Source: JAJZNI01 sp035624785
GTDB lineage: Bacteria; Chloroflexota; Dormibacteria; Aeolococcales; Aeolococcaceae
DNA: 64,000 nucleotides
Assembly (NCBI GenBank): GCA_035624785.1
Contig: DASPQV010000019.1
Coordinates: 30,712-94,711, forward strand
Direction of reading: 5' to 3'
Positions 24,252 to 31,663 of this stretch are shown in pieces; within the stretch, counting starts at the first letter, position 1; each line of letters starts with the position of its first letter. Made by a program: the position numbers and the translations under genes. Below the pieces are notes generated by a model, which searched no databases, was not told the DNA's origin, and saw only the letters and a program-made list of their open reading frames with translations.

Positions 24252-25642
24252 CACAGTACTTCCGCCAGGACGTGCACGAGCCAGTCGATCTCGGCCTGGG
24301 TGCGCGTCTCGGTGACGCAGTACAGGGCCACCTGGCCGAACTCGGGGAACTCGACGGAGACGTCCTTGCCACCCAGGATTCCCTTTTGCAGGAGCGCCTG
24401 GTTGATGTCTGCGACGGAGCGTCCCGTGGCGCTGAAGTCCACTAGGAACTCGTTGAAGTGCGGGGCGGCGAACACCGGCGCCCGGACGCCGGGCAGCTTG
24501 TTGAGGTGGGCCATCGCGTACCCGGCCCTCTGCATGTTTGTGGCGCCGAGGTCGCGCATGCCCCGCGGACCGAGCAGCGCCATGTAGACGCCGGCGCCGA
24601 TGGCCATGAGGAAGGCGGAGGTGCCGCTGATGGAGCGGGCCGCCTCACGGGTCCCGTAGAAGATCCTGTGGAAGAGGGCGTGCGAGGTATAGGCCCGCTC
24701 TCCCGGAACTGATGTCCGCAGTATGCCTACCATGAGCATGGGCAGCGCCCGGGTGAACCGGTCCTCGTTCTTGCAGGCCAGGATGCCCAGGCGGGTGCCC
24801 CCGCAGGCCATGGGCAGGCCCAGGGACTGACCATCGCCGCATGCGATGTCGCAGTCGTACTGTCCGGGTGGGGCGAGCACTCCCAGAGAAGTGGGGTTGA
24901 CGCCCGCGATCAGCAGCGCGCCCTTGGCATGTGCGATGCGGCTGATCTCGGCAGCCTGAGTCTCAACTACGCCCAGGTAGCCGGGGTTCTCCAGGTAGAC
25001 CGCGGCGGTGCGCTCCGACACCTTGGCCCGGAGATCGGCCAGGTCGATGATCCCCGTTGCCGGTTCGTGCTTCACGCGAACGACGTCGAACCAGGGATCG
25101 AGGTAGTTGAGCATGACCCGGAACCGGTCGGGGTCGATTAGCTCCGGGAGGACAAGCTGGCGCCGGCCGGTGACCCTCGAGGCCATCTGCAGGGCGTCGC
25201 CGCTGGCGGTGGCGCCGTCGTAGACGGCGGAGCCGACTACGTCCATCTCCAGCAGGTCTCCCATCATGCTCTGGTACTCGAACATGGCCATGAAGCGGCC
25301 GTGATCGGTGACCTCGGTGCCGGTGTAGGCGGTGAGGAACTCGGACCGACCCATGACCTCGCCGAGCAGCGCCGGGGAGTAGTGGTCGTAGCAGCCCGCG
25401 CCGAGGAAGCTCAGATACTCGGCGGCGGTCCGGTCCCTCTCCAGCGCGGCACTGACCAACCGGCCCACATCGGCCTCCGACATCGGCGCGTGCGGCAGAT
25501 CGAGCTTCCCCTCGAAACGAAGGCCGGCGGGGATCTCCTCGTAGATCCGGTCGACGGAGTCCACCCCGATCTCGGCGAGCATCGCCTCCCTCATGCCGGG
25601 CGAGCTGTTGGGTATGAACCGGTGCACCAGGGCCTCGGTCAT
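24251..25642 (-). CDS. gcvPA: Glycine dehydrogenase (decarboxylating) subunit 1
   Basis: A 463-residue subunit with the GcvPA pattern: RFIPNSSPGMREAMLAEIG at the N-terminus, FLGAGCYDHYSPALLGEVMGRSEFLTAYT, and YQSMMGDLLEMDVVGSAVYDGATA. This subunit lacks the PLP lysine and partners GcvPB. The ATG follows GGAGG at 7-8 bases. A TTGCCT-17-TATACA promoter gives a leader of about 42 bases, which is too short for a glycine riboswitch. It leads a four-gene coupled operon. Confidence 0.95.
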   Translation of the reverse strand: MTEALVHRFIPNSSPGMREAMLAEIGVDSVDRIYEEIPAGLRFEGKLDLPHAPMSEADVGRLVSAALERDRTAAEYLSFLGAGCYDHYSPALLGEVMGRSEFLTAYTGTEVTDHGRFMAMFEYQSMMGDLLEMDVVGSAVYDGATASGDALQMASRVTGRRQLVLPELIDPDRFRVMLNYLDPWFDVVRVKHEPATGIIDLADLRAKVSERTAAVYLENPGYLGVVETQAAEISRIAHAKGALLIAGVNPTSLGVLAPPGQYDCDIACGDGQSLGLPMACGGTRLGILACKNEDRFTRALPMLMVGILRTSVPGERAYTSHALFHRIFYGTREAARSISGTSAFLMAIGAGVYMALLGPRGMRDLGATNMQRAGYAMAHLNKLPGVRAPVFAAPHFNEFLVDFSATGRSVADINQALLQKGILGGKDVSVEFPEFGQVALYCVTETRTQAEIDWLVHVLAEVL

Positions 25643-25690
25643 CGCGGCACCTCCATCGGGCCTACGCCCCTACGGGCGGTGTGACTCCGC

Positions 25691-25719
25691 TGTATAGGAA
25701 CGCCGGGCTGGGGAGGCAA
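25691..25719 (-). promoter_or_regulatory. Promoter of the gcvPA operon, TTGCCT-17-TATACA
   Basis: On the minus strand TTGCCT (25714-25719) and TATACA (25691-25696) have a 17-base spacer. An inverted repeat (ATCGCA-4-TGCGAT, 25727-25742) sits immediately upstream and could bind a regulator. Confidence 0.7.
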
Positions 25720-25764
25720 GGGCCCAATCGCATCGCTGCGATCGGGTACTAAGTCACGCGGAAG

Positions 25765-25789
25765 CCGGAGGACCGATCCGGTCCCCCGG
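25765..25789 (-). terminator. Hairpin downstream of the CcdC-like membrane gene
   Basis: GGACCG and CGGTCC arms around a 3-base loop, extended by CCGG pairs with small bulges, located 25 bases past the stop of the gene ending at 25814. No T tract follows. Confidence 0.45.
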
Positions 25790-25813
25790 CCTCGAGAATG
25801 AGTCAGCGAGGGT

Positions 25814-26344
25814 TCAGGCCCGCGCCGCCTGCGAGGAAACCTCGGGGCGCGATCCGCTCCGCCGGAGCAGCGCCGGCAGGAGACGGGCGCTGCGGCTGAG
25901 TGCCATGGCCAGGGCCAGGAAGATGAGGCCGTCGGTCAGGCCGTCGACCGTGATCTGGTTGGTGACCATCCAGTGGCCGAGCGGCGCGCCGTACCAGTTG
26001 TAGGCCCCGAAGCTGAAGAGGATCCGAGCCCCGATCACGAAGATCCAGAAGGCGGCGTAGGCGATCCCGGTCCTGCTGGTCAGTCGCCCCTGGGCACTGA
26101 CACCGACACGCATGAAGCCGAAGGCTGCGACGAGGCCGAGCAGCAGGCCAGCCCCGGTCGCGACCAGCTCGAAGAGGAGGCCGCTGCCCGACGTCTGCGG
26201 GCTCTGCACGAAGAAGGGCAGGATCACCAGGCCGGCTGCGAGGGGGCGGAGCACCCTGAGCCAGGTCACCTTGCGCTGTCCCAGGTCAGCCTCCATCACG
26301 ACGGCGAGCACAAAGAGGTTAACGATCCAGATGCTGGCGGGCAT
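25814..26344 (-). CDS. CcdC/DUF1453-like membrane protein, second copy type
   Basis: A 176-residue protein with five hydrophobic helices (IWIVNLFVLAVVM, LRPLAAGLVILPFFV, LLFELVATGAGLLLGLVAAFGFM, IAYAAFWIFVIGARILFSFGA, LTDGLIFLALAMALSRS). The layout is like that of the protein at 3382, though direct identity looks low. Function is unknown. The ATG at 26344 follows GGAGGAG at 6 bases; the open frame to 26365 is unnecessary. It is transcribed alone, in the same direction as the gcv operon but separated from it by a hairpin and a new promoter. Confidence 0.6.
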   Translation of the reverse strand: MPASIWIVNLFVLAVVMEADLGQRKVTWLRVLRPLAAGLVILPFFVQSPQTSGSGLLFELVATGAGLLLGLVAAFGFMRVGVSAQGRLTSRTGIAYAAFWIFVIGARILFSFGAYNWYGAPLGHWMVTNQITVDGLTDGLIFLALAMALSRSARLLPALLRRSGSRPEVSSQAARA

Positions 26345-26543
26345 GTCAGTCTCCTCCGGGACCAAGCCCGAGATCGGCGCCGGGGCGACGCTCCCAGGAA
26401 GTTGTTTGCATGCCCCTGAGGCTAGGGACGCTCACCGCTCTGGTCATCGGCGTGCGGATTGAACTTTCTCGCCCGCCGTGGTCAGCCCCGGGACCGAACC
26501 GGTCAACCTCGGGGTGGAACCGCTGACGGTGGCGGCTCCACCC

Positions 26544-26789
26544 TCAGAGTGAGTGCCGGAGCGCCAGCAGGGTTTCCGGTCCGGGAACGGCGGGGGAGGA
26601 GATGGTGGCGAGGAGGCGGCTCACCGCATCCTGGATCTCGTCGACCGCGCCCTCGAAGGCGGCTCGGTTCCGCTGCGAGGGTTGACGGTATCCGCTGACC
26701 TTGCGCACGAACTGAAGCGACGCGGCGCGGATGTCGTCGCTAGTCGGGGGAGGCTCCGCGCCCCGCAGGGTCCTGATGCTTCTGCACAT
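26544..26789 (-). CDS. DUF2277 family small protein
   Basis: An 81-residue protein that matches the DUF2277 pattern throughout: MCRSIRTLRGAEPPPTSDDIRAASLQFVRKVSGYRQPSQRNRAAF, then helices ending near VSRLLATI. The family is found in actinobacteria and Chloroflexota-like bacteria with unknown function. The conserved MCRSIRTLR start fixes the ATG at 26789, and TAGGAT ends 8 bases before it, so the transcript is probably leaderless. Confidence 0.85.
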   Translation of the reverse strand: MCRSIRTLRGAEPPPTSDDIRAASLQFVRKVSGYRQPSQRNRAAFEGAVDEIQDAVSRLLATISSPAVPGPETLLALRHSL

Positions 26790-26797
26790 GGGCACCC

Positions 26798-26803
26798 ATC
26801 CTA
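26798..26803 (-). promoter_or_regulatory. Leaderless -10 box of the DUF2277 gene
   Basis: On the minus strand TAGGAT ends 8 bases before the family-conserved ATG at 26789. This case is useful because the start is independently fixed by similarity. Confidence 0.55.
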
Positions 26804-27025
26804 TTGAAACCACGGGCGGCCGCGGTCTCGAGCGCTCCTGGTCCGGACGGCCCCTGGGGGGCGGGTCTCGGGGCCGAGGGCGGCAGGGCCGCGGGCCACG
26901 AGTTCCATGGCCGGCGACGAAAGCGGTCGGTCGGAGCAGGCCGAGGACCCCGCGCCCTCCCGGAGTGAGGCAGAATGGGCGCCCGGCCTCCGAACGCCGC
27001 TTCGATCACCTCGAACAGTTCGCTG

Positions 27026-28120
27026 ATGACCCGACACCGTTCGCCTCGCCTCCTGCTGGTATCCGCGCTCGCCCTGGTGGTCACGGCCTGCGGCGGCCCC
27101 AGTGCGGCGCCCAGCACCCGGACGGCGGTCCCCACCCCCGACAGCCCCTCACCCACCGCCGCCAGCCAGTCGCCGGCTCCGACGCCGACCCCGACGCCCG
27201 TTCCCACCCCGGTGCCGCTCAGCGCGCCCCTGATGATCCAGGTCGAGAACCTCTACCCCGCCCGGCCTCAGTCGGGGCTGAGCACCGCTGACATCGTCTA
27301 CGAGTACGACACCGAGGGTGGGATCAGCCGCTTCACGGGCATCTGGTTCACGCCTCCGCCCGCCGCCGACCGGGTGGGTCCGGTGCGCAGCGCCCGGCTG
27401 GTCAGCGTCCGGCTGCTCCGGATCTACGGTGGGGTGCTGCTTTACTCCGGGGCCAGCAACTACACCCAGGCCACCTTGGACCAGAGTGGCCTCCGCTTCT
27501 ACAACCCCGACAGCCGGGCGGTGGGGTCCACCCTCTACCGGATCTCCTCGCGCTCGGCTCCCCACAACCTGTACTCGGACGGCTCCCAGCTGGCCGCATT
27601 CGAGCAGCGGGTTGACCTGGGGCAGGCCGGCTACGAGCTCTGGGAGCGGACCCTGCCCAGCAGCCTTCCTGCCGGCGGCGCTCCCGCCAGCAGCTTCTTG
27701 GTGCCGATCTCGACCTCCGAGACGCCGATCTTCACCTACGACGCTGCCACCAGCGCCTACCAGCGCAGCGAGCCGGGAGGCGGCGGCTACCCGGCCACCG
27801 GCATCCTCGACGACGCCGACACCGGCGGCCCGTGGGAGGTTCCCAACATCGTGGTCCTCCAGGTGCCGGTCATCACGGTCACCCAGGACAACGAGGACTC
27901 CACCAACACCCCCTGGGAAGATGGCCTCGACTTCGACATCTCCGGCAATGGAAGCGGGCAGCTGGCGGTGGGCGGCCAGCTGTACCCCATCGATTGGACG
28001 CAGGGAGCGTCGGGGCCGCCGCAGCTCACGCTCGCCGACGGCCAGCCGGCGCCCCTGCTTCCGGGTCAGGTCCTGATCGAGCTGGTCAGCCAGGGAAGCA
28101 CAGTCACGGTCCGCTCGTAG
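27026..28120 (+). CDS. DUF3048 (YerB-like) lipoprotein
   Basis: A 364-residue protein. The signal peptide ends in a lipobox, LVVTAC, at about residues 18-23, followed by a Pro/Thr/Ser-rich linker to about residue 65. The rest is DUF3048: LMIQVENLYPARPQSGLSTADIVYEYDTEGGISRFTGIWF, VGPVRSARLVSVRLL, GASNYTQATLDQSG, and a C-terminal module with GLDFDISGNGSGQLAVGG. YerB is a membrane-anchored protein of unknown role. ATG 27026 gives a correct signal peptide; an ATG at 26975 with GTGAGG upstream would add 17 polar residues. Confidence 0.85.
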   Translation: MTRHRSPRLLLVSALALVVTACGGPSAAPSTRTAVPTPDSPSPTAASQSPAPTPTPTPVPTPVPLSAPLMIQVENLYPARPQSGLSTADIVYEYDTEGGISRFTGIWFTPPPAADRVGPVRSARLVSVRLLRIYGGVLLYSGASNYTQATLDQSGLRFYNPDSRAVGSTLYRISSRSAPHNLYSDGSQLAAFEQRVDLGQAGYELWERTLPSSLPAGGAPASSFLVPISTSETPIFTYDAATSAYQRSEPGGGGYPATGILDDADTGGPWEVPNIVVLQVPVITVTQDNEDSTNTPWEDGLDFDISGNGSGQLAVGGQLYPIDWTQGASGPPQLTLADGQPAPLLPGQVLIELVSQGSTVTVRS

Positions 28121-28147
28121 CGTGCTGGACCCGGAGGCACGGAGGGC

Positions 28148-28190
28148 CACCGCGGAGCGGTGGAGAAGAACCTTCCCCGACCGCTCCGCG
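28148..28190. terminator. Terminator between converging DUF3048 and glutamate dehydrogenase genes
   Basis: CGCGGAGCGGT (28151-28161) and ACCGCTCCGCG (28180-28190) form a perfect 11-pair stem. The left arm can alternatively fold on itself as CCACCGC-GGA-GCGGTGG (28148-28164), so two exclusive hairpins are possible. Its position suits a bidirectional terminator. Confidence 0.65.
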
Positions 28191-28229
28191 TCGACTTGAT
28201 CAGTCCCTGGTGCGAAACCCTAAGCCGTC

Positions 28230-29507
28230 TCAGGGATAGATGCCGCGCAGCGTGGTCGCCTCGGCGACCCGCGACACCGCCACCGTGTAGGCGCCCTTCC
28301 GGAGGTTGACGTTGAAGCGCTGGGAGGCCTCCCAGGCGGCTTCGAAGGCGCCGTTCATGATGTGGCTGAGCCGCTTGTTGATCTCGTCCTCCTCCCAGAA
28401 GAAGGACTGCAGGTCCTGGACCCACTCGAAGTACGAGACGGTCACGCCGCCGGCGTTGGCGACGATGTCCGGCACCACGGTGATGCCCCGCCGGGACAGG
28501 ATCTCATCGGCGTCCGGGGTGGTCGGCCCGTTGGCTGCCTCCAGGATCAGCTTGGCCTGGATGTCGCCCGCGTTGCCTTCGGTGATCTGGTTCTCCAGGG
28601 CCGCCGGGACCAGCACATCCACGGGCGCGGCCAGCAGCTGCTCGTTGCTGATTCCCCGCGAGCCGGGGAACCCGACCACGCTGCCGGTGCGCGCCTTGTG
28701 CTCGACCAGCGCCGCGACGTCGAACGGTGCATCGCTCCAGATGGCTCCGCCGGTGTCCGAGGCTCCGTGGACGGTGAAGCCGTCATCAGCCATCAGCCGG
28801 GCGGCGATGCTGCCCGCGTTGCCGAAGCCCTGGACGGCCATCTTGGAATGCTTCGGATCCATGCCGAGCTTTTCGCAGGCCCGCAGCGCCGCCACCGCGA
28901 CGCCGCGCCCGGTCGCCTCGTTGCGCCCCTGGCTGCCGCCCACCGCCAGCGGCTTGCCGGTGACCACCGCGGACACCGAGTAACCCGCGGCCATCGAGAA
29001 CGTGTCCATGATCCACGCCATCACCTGGGGGGTGGTGTTGACGTCGGGGGCGGGGATGTCCTTCTCCGGCCCGATGATGATGGAGATCTCGGCGGCGTAG
29101 CGCCGGCTCAGCCTCTCCAGCTCACCCTTGCTCATCTTCTTGGGATCGCAGATGATGCCGCCCTTGCCGCCGCCGAAGGGGATCCCCATGGCGGCGCACT
29201 TCCAGGTCATCCACATCGCCAGCGCCTTGACCTCGTTGAGGGTCACCTGCGGGTGGTAGCGGATGCCTCCCTTGGCCGGGCCACGGGCGATGTTGTGCTG
29301 GACCCGGTAGCCCTCGAACATCCTGATGGTGCCGTCGTCCATCTTGACGGGGAAGTTCACGATCAGCTGACGCTCCGCCTCGCGGAGGAATGCCCTGACT
29401 CCGGGATCGAGGTGGAGGAGGTCGGCGGCGGCGTCGAATTGCCGTTGTGCGCTGTGCCAGGGATCCGGTGCCGTCGCCTTTGTCATCGCGATCGTTGCTT
29501 GTGCCAC
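28230..29507 (-). CDS. Glu/Leu/Phe/Val dehydrogenase (NAD-type glutamate dehydrogenase)
   Basis: A 425-residue enzyme of the GdhA/RocG group. It has FEGYRVQHNIARGPAKGGIRYHP and AMGIPFGGGKGGIICDP (substrate and catalytic lysines), QGFGNAGSIAARLM (dinucleotide fold), and NAGGVTVSYFEWVQDLQSFFWEEDEIN near the end. It interconverts glutamate and 2-oxoglutarate with ammonia. The 420-430 residue length is typical of catabolic hexameric enzymes. I start at the GTG ending at 29507 because GGAGG lies 8 bases before it; a GTG three codons earlier overlaps that Shine-Dalgarno. Confidence 0.9.
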   Translation of the reverse strand: MAQATIAMTKATAPDPWHSAQRQFDAAADLLHLDPGVRAFLREAERQLIVNFPVKMDDGTIRMFEGYRVQHNIARGPAKGGIRYHPQVTLNEVKALAMWMTWKCAAMGIPFGGGKGGIICDPKKMSKGELERLSRRYAAEISIIIGPEKDIPAPDVNTTPQVMAWIMDTFSMAAGYSVSAVVTGKPLAVGGSQGRNEATGRGVAVAALRACEKLGMDPKHSKMAVQGFGNAGSIAARLMADDGFTVHGASDTGGAIWSDAPFDVAALVEHKARTGSVVGFPGSRGISNEQLLAAPVDVLVPAALENQITEGNAGDIQAKLILEAANGPTTPDADEILSRRGITVVPDIVANAGGVTVSYFEWVQDLQSFFWEEDEINKRLSHIMNGAFEAAWEASQRFNVNLRKGAYTVAVSRVAEATTLRGIYP

Positions 29508-29572
29508 GGTGTTCACCTCCGGTGATCTGTCCCGCGGGCGTCGCCTGGGCTCGGCCTGGCTGCTGGGTCGGG

Positions 29573-29614
29573 TCCGCGGCGTTGACTCCGCGGCGTGCCG
29601 GGCACCATGGTGCC
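29573..29614. repeat. Direct repeat and palindrome upstream of glutamate dehydrogenase
   Basis: TCCGCGGCG occurs twice (29573-29581 and 29587-29595) with 5 bases between, followed by a perfect 14-base palindrome GGCACCATGGTGCC (29601-29614). It lies in the gap between the divergent glutamate dehydrogenase and HAD genes and could bind a regulator. No function is known. Confidence 0.4.
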
Positions 29615-29722
29615 ACCCGCCGGACGGAATCGCTACGGATCACCCGTTCGCCTCCAGCCAGGGGGGCTGCATGGAGGTGACCCGCCTGGCCGACGGACCC
29701 GGGAGGCCTGTGGCCGACGGCC

Positions 29723-29728
29723 TATGAT
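29723..29728 (+). promoter_or_regulatory. Leaderless -10 box of the HAD gene
   Basis: TATGAT, a near-consensus -10, ends 7 bases before the GTG at 29736. Confidence 0.55.
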
Positions 29729-29735
29729 CCCGCCC

Positions 29736-30578
29736 GTGAGCGTCAGCGGATCTCGGCTGGGGAGACGTCGGGTCCGGGCCGTGCTGCTCGACGTCGACGG
29801 GACCCTGACCTGGAGCGGCGAGCCGATCCCGGGGGCCGCGGACACCGTCAGGTGGCTTTCGGACCGCCGGATCCCGATGCGGCTGCTCACCAACATCGAC
29901 TCCCGGGCGCCCGAGACGGTGGCCGGAGAGCTGGCCCGGCTCGGCATCGAGGTGCCGGCCTCGGCGGTGTTCACCCCGGTGGTGGCGGCGCTCCGCTTCC
30001 TGGAGCAGAGGCCGGAGGAGCGCTGCCACCTCCTGCTGTCGGCGGAGCTGGCCAGCCGCTTCGCCGCCCACGACGCCGGTTCGGGCCGTGCCGACTGGGT
30101 CCTGGTCGGTGACTGCCGTGAGGTCGGCGGTTTCGTCGAGCTCAACGACGCGTTCCGGCACCTCCTGAGCGGGGCGCGGCTGCTGGCTCTGCAGCGGGGC
30201 CGGTGGTGGCAGGCCTCGGACGGCCCGAGTCTCGACACCGGGGCATTCGTGGCCCTCCTCGAGTACGCCTCCGGTCAGACCGCGCGCAACTTCGGCAAGC
30301 CGTCTGCCGACTTCTTCCGGATGGCTCTGACCGACCTGGGATGCGCCGCCGAGGAGACCGTGGTGGTGGGCGACGACCCCGATTCGGACGCCGCCGGTGC
30401 CCGGGCCGTGGGCGCGCTCCCGGTGCTGGTTCGGACCGGCAAGCTGGCCAGCCAGCCTCCGGCGGCGGGCTGGCCGGACGTCCCCCTGGTGCTCGACTCG
30501 ATCGCCGACCTCCCCGGGCTCCTCGATCCCGCTTGCTGTGAAGAACCCCAGGCAGGTTACCCTGGCGGACTTCAGTAG
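29736..30578 (+). CDS. HAD-superfamily phosphatase, class IIA (NagD/LHPP-like)
   Basis: A 280-residue HAD hydrolase. Motif I is VLLDVDGTLTWSG (nucleophile Asp and +2 Asp), motif II is RLLTNIDSR, motif III is the lysine in ARNFGKPSADFF, and motif IV is VVVGDDPDSDAAGA. The class IIA cap lies between motifs II and III. These enzymes dephosphorylate small molecules; the LHPP/TIGR01458-like match is from general resemblance. The start is the GTG at 29736, placed by the leaderless box. Confidence 0.8.
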   Translation: MSVSGSRLGRRRVRAVLLDVDGTLTWSGEPIPGAADTVRWLSDRRIPMRLLTNIDSRAPETVAGELARLGIEVPASAVFTPVVAALRFLEQRPEERCHLLLSAELASRFAAHDAGSGRADWVLVGDCREVGGFVELNDAFRHLLSGARLLALQRGRWWQASDGPSLDTGAFVALLEYASGQTARNFGKPSADFFRMALTDLGCAAEETVVVGDDPDSDAAGARAVGALPVLVRTGKLASQPPAAGWPDVPLVLDSIADLPGLLDPACCEEPQAGYPGGLQ

Positions 30579-30592
30579 GTTTTCTCCAGGTC

Positions 30593-30617
30593 CATGCTCA
30601 CATTTGTTGAGAGCATG
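30593..30617. repeat. Inverted repeat CATGCTC-N11-GAGCATG
   Basis: Seven-base perfect arms at 30593-30599 and 30611-30617 with an AT-richer centre, about 90 bases upstream of the SDR promoter. It resembles a dimeric-regulator operator, or it may be a weak terminator for the HAD gene ending at 30578. Confidence 0.4.
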
Positions 30618-30703
30618 TTGGCGAGGTCCACGTCCCCGCCAAGCGGCGCGGCCCCGGCGGCGAGGCAGCGCCAGGGGCGGGCGGGGGCCATCCATCCGGC
30701 CGC

Positions 30704-30709
30704 TAGACT
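30704..30709 (+). promoter_or_regulatory. -10 box of the SDR gene
   Basis: TAGACT ends 10 bases before the ATG at 30720, leaving a leader of only about 3 bases and no room for a Shine-Dalgarno. Confidence 0.45.
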
Positions 30710-30719
30710 GCTCTCCGGC

Positions 30720-31634
30720 ATGGCCCGGGTCGTGGTGGTGACCGGGGCGAGCAGCGGCATCGGTGCGGCCGCGGCTCGCCGCTTCGCCGAGGAGGACCGC
30801 ACCGATCTGGTGCTGGTGGCTCGCCGCGAGCAGCGCCTGCGCGCCCTCGCAGCGGAGATCGGTGGAGCCACGGTGGTGGCCGTCGATCTCACCGCGCCCG
30901 AGGCTCCCAGGCTGGTGTGCGAGGCCGTGGAGCGTGAGCACGGCCGGCTCGATGTGCTGGTCAACAACGCCGGGGCCGGCTGGACCGCCAACTTCGCAGA
31001 GGGAGGCTGGGCCAACGTCGAGCGGACCATGGCCCTGAACCTCGGGGCCCCGGCGCGGTTGACCGAAGCCCTGCTACCCCTGCTGCGGCGCTCCGCCCCC
31101 AGCTCGATCGTCAACGTCGCCAGCGCGGCCGGGCGGGTGTCGAGAGCGGGATCCGGAGCTTACTCGGCGAGCAAGGCCGCGCTCTGCCTGTGGACCGAGG
31201 CGCTCCACCTCGAGGAACGGCCGCACCGAGTGCATGTCGGTCTGGTCATGCCCGGGTACGTGGTGACCGAGGGTTTCCCGCAGCTGGGCAGGGTGGGCCA
31301 CCCGCTCTGGCGCTGGCTGCTCGGCACCGATCGGGGTGTGGCCGAGGCCATCGTCGACTGTGCCCTGCGCGGCCGGTCGGAGCGCTACACGCCGCGCTAT
31401 TACGGCTTGGCCACCGCCATCAGGGCCCTGGCGCCCGGTCTGGTCCGAGCCGCGCTGGAGGGCGGCGTCGCCGCGGATCGTGACCGCCCCGAGCCCACCC
31501 GGGAAGGTAAACTTCCCAGCCACCATGTGGAGACCCCTCCTCAGTCGAGTGCCCGGGCCGCGCTGGGACGCGGTCGGGCTCGCCGGGATGCGAATGCGCC
31601 GGGGCGGCGAGACCGCCCCGAGAGCGTGATCTGA
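30720..31634 (+). CDS. Short-chain dehydrogenase/reductase (SDR)
   Basis: A 304-residue classical SDR. VVTGASSGIGAAAARRFAEE is the cofactor glycine loop, DVLVNNAGAGWTANF contains the NNAG motif, SSIVNVASAAGRV gives the catalytic Ser, and the YSASKAAL segment contains the Y-x3-K pair. The last 60 residues are basic, low complexity and beyond the usual 250-residue fold. The reaction is unknown, although the MPGYVVTEGFPQLG region resembles reductases of long-chain compounds. It precedes threonine synthase by 29 bases. Confidence 0.8.
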   Translation: MARVVVVTGASSGIGAAAARRFAEEDRTDLVLVARREQRLRALAAEIGGATVVAVDLTAPEAPRLVCEAVEREHGRLDVLVNNAGAGWTANFAEGGWANVERTMALNLGAPARLTEALLPLLRRSAPSSIVNVASAAGRVSRAGSGAYSASKAALCLWTEALHLEERPHRVHVGLVMPGYVVTEGFPQLGRVGHPLWRWLLGTDRGVAEAIVDCALRGRSERYTPRYYGLATAIRALAPGLVRAALEGGVAADRDRPEPTREGKLPSHHVETPPQSSARAALGRGRARRDANAPGRRDRPESVI

Positions 31635-31663
31635 CATCCCCCCCAATTCCTGAGGTATCTCCC

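Noticed and set aside
25643..25690. Glycine riboswitch before gcvPA
   Set aside because: The promoter leaves only about 42 bases of leader, too short for a glycine riboswitch, and the expected conserved stems are absent.
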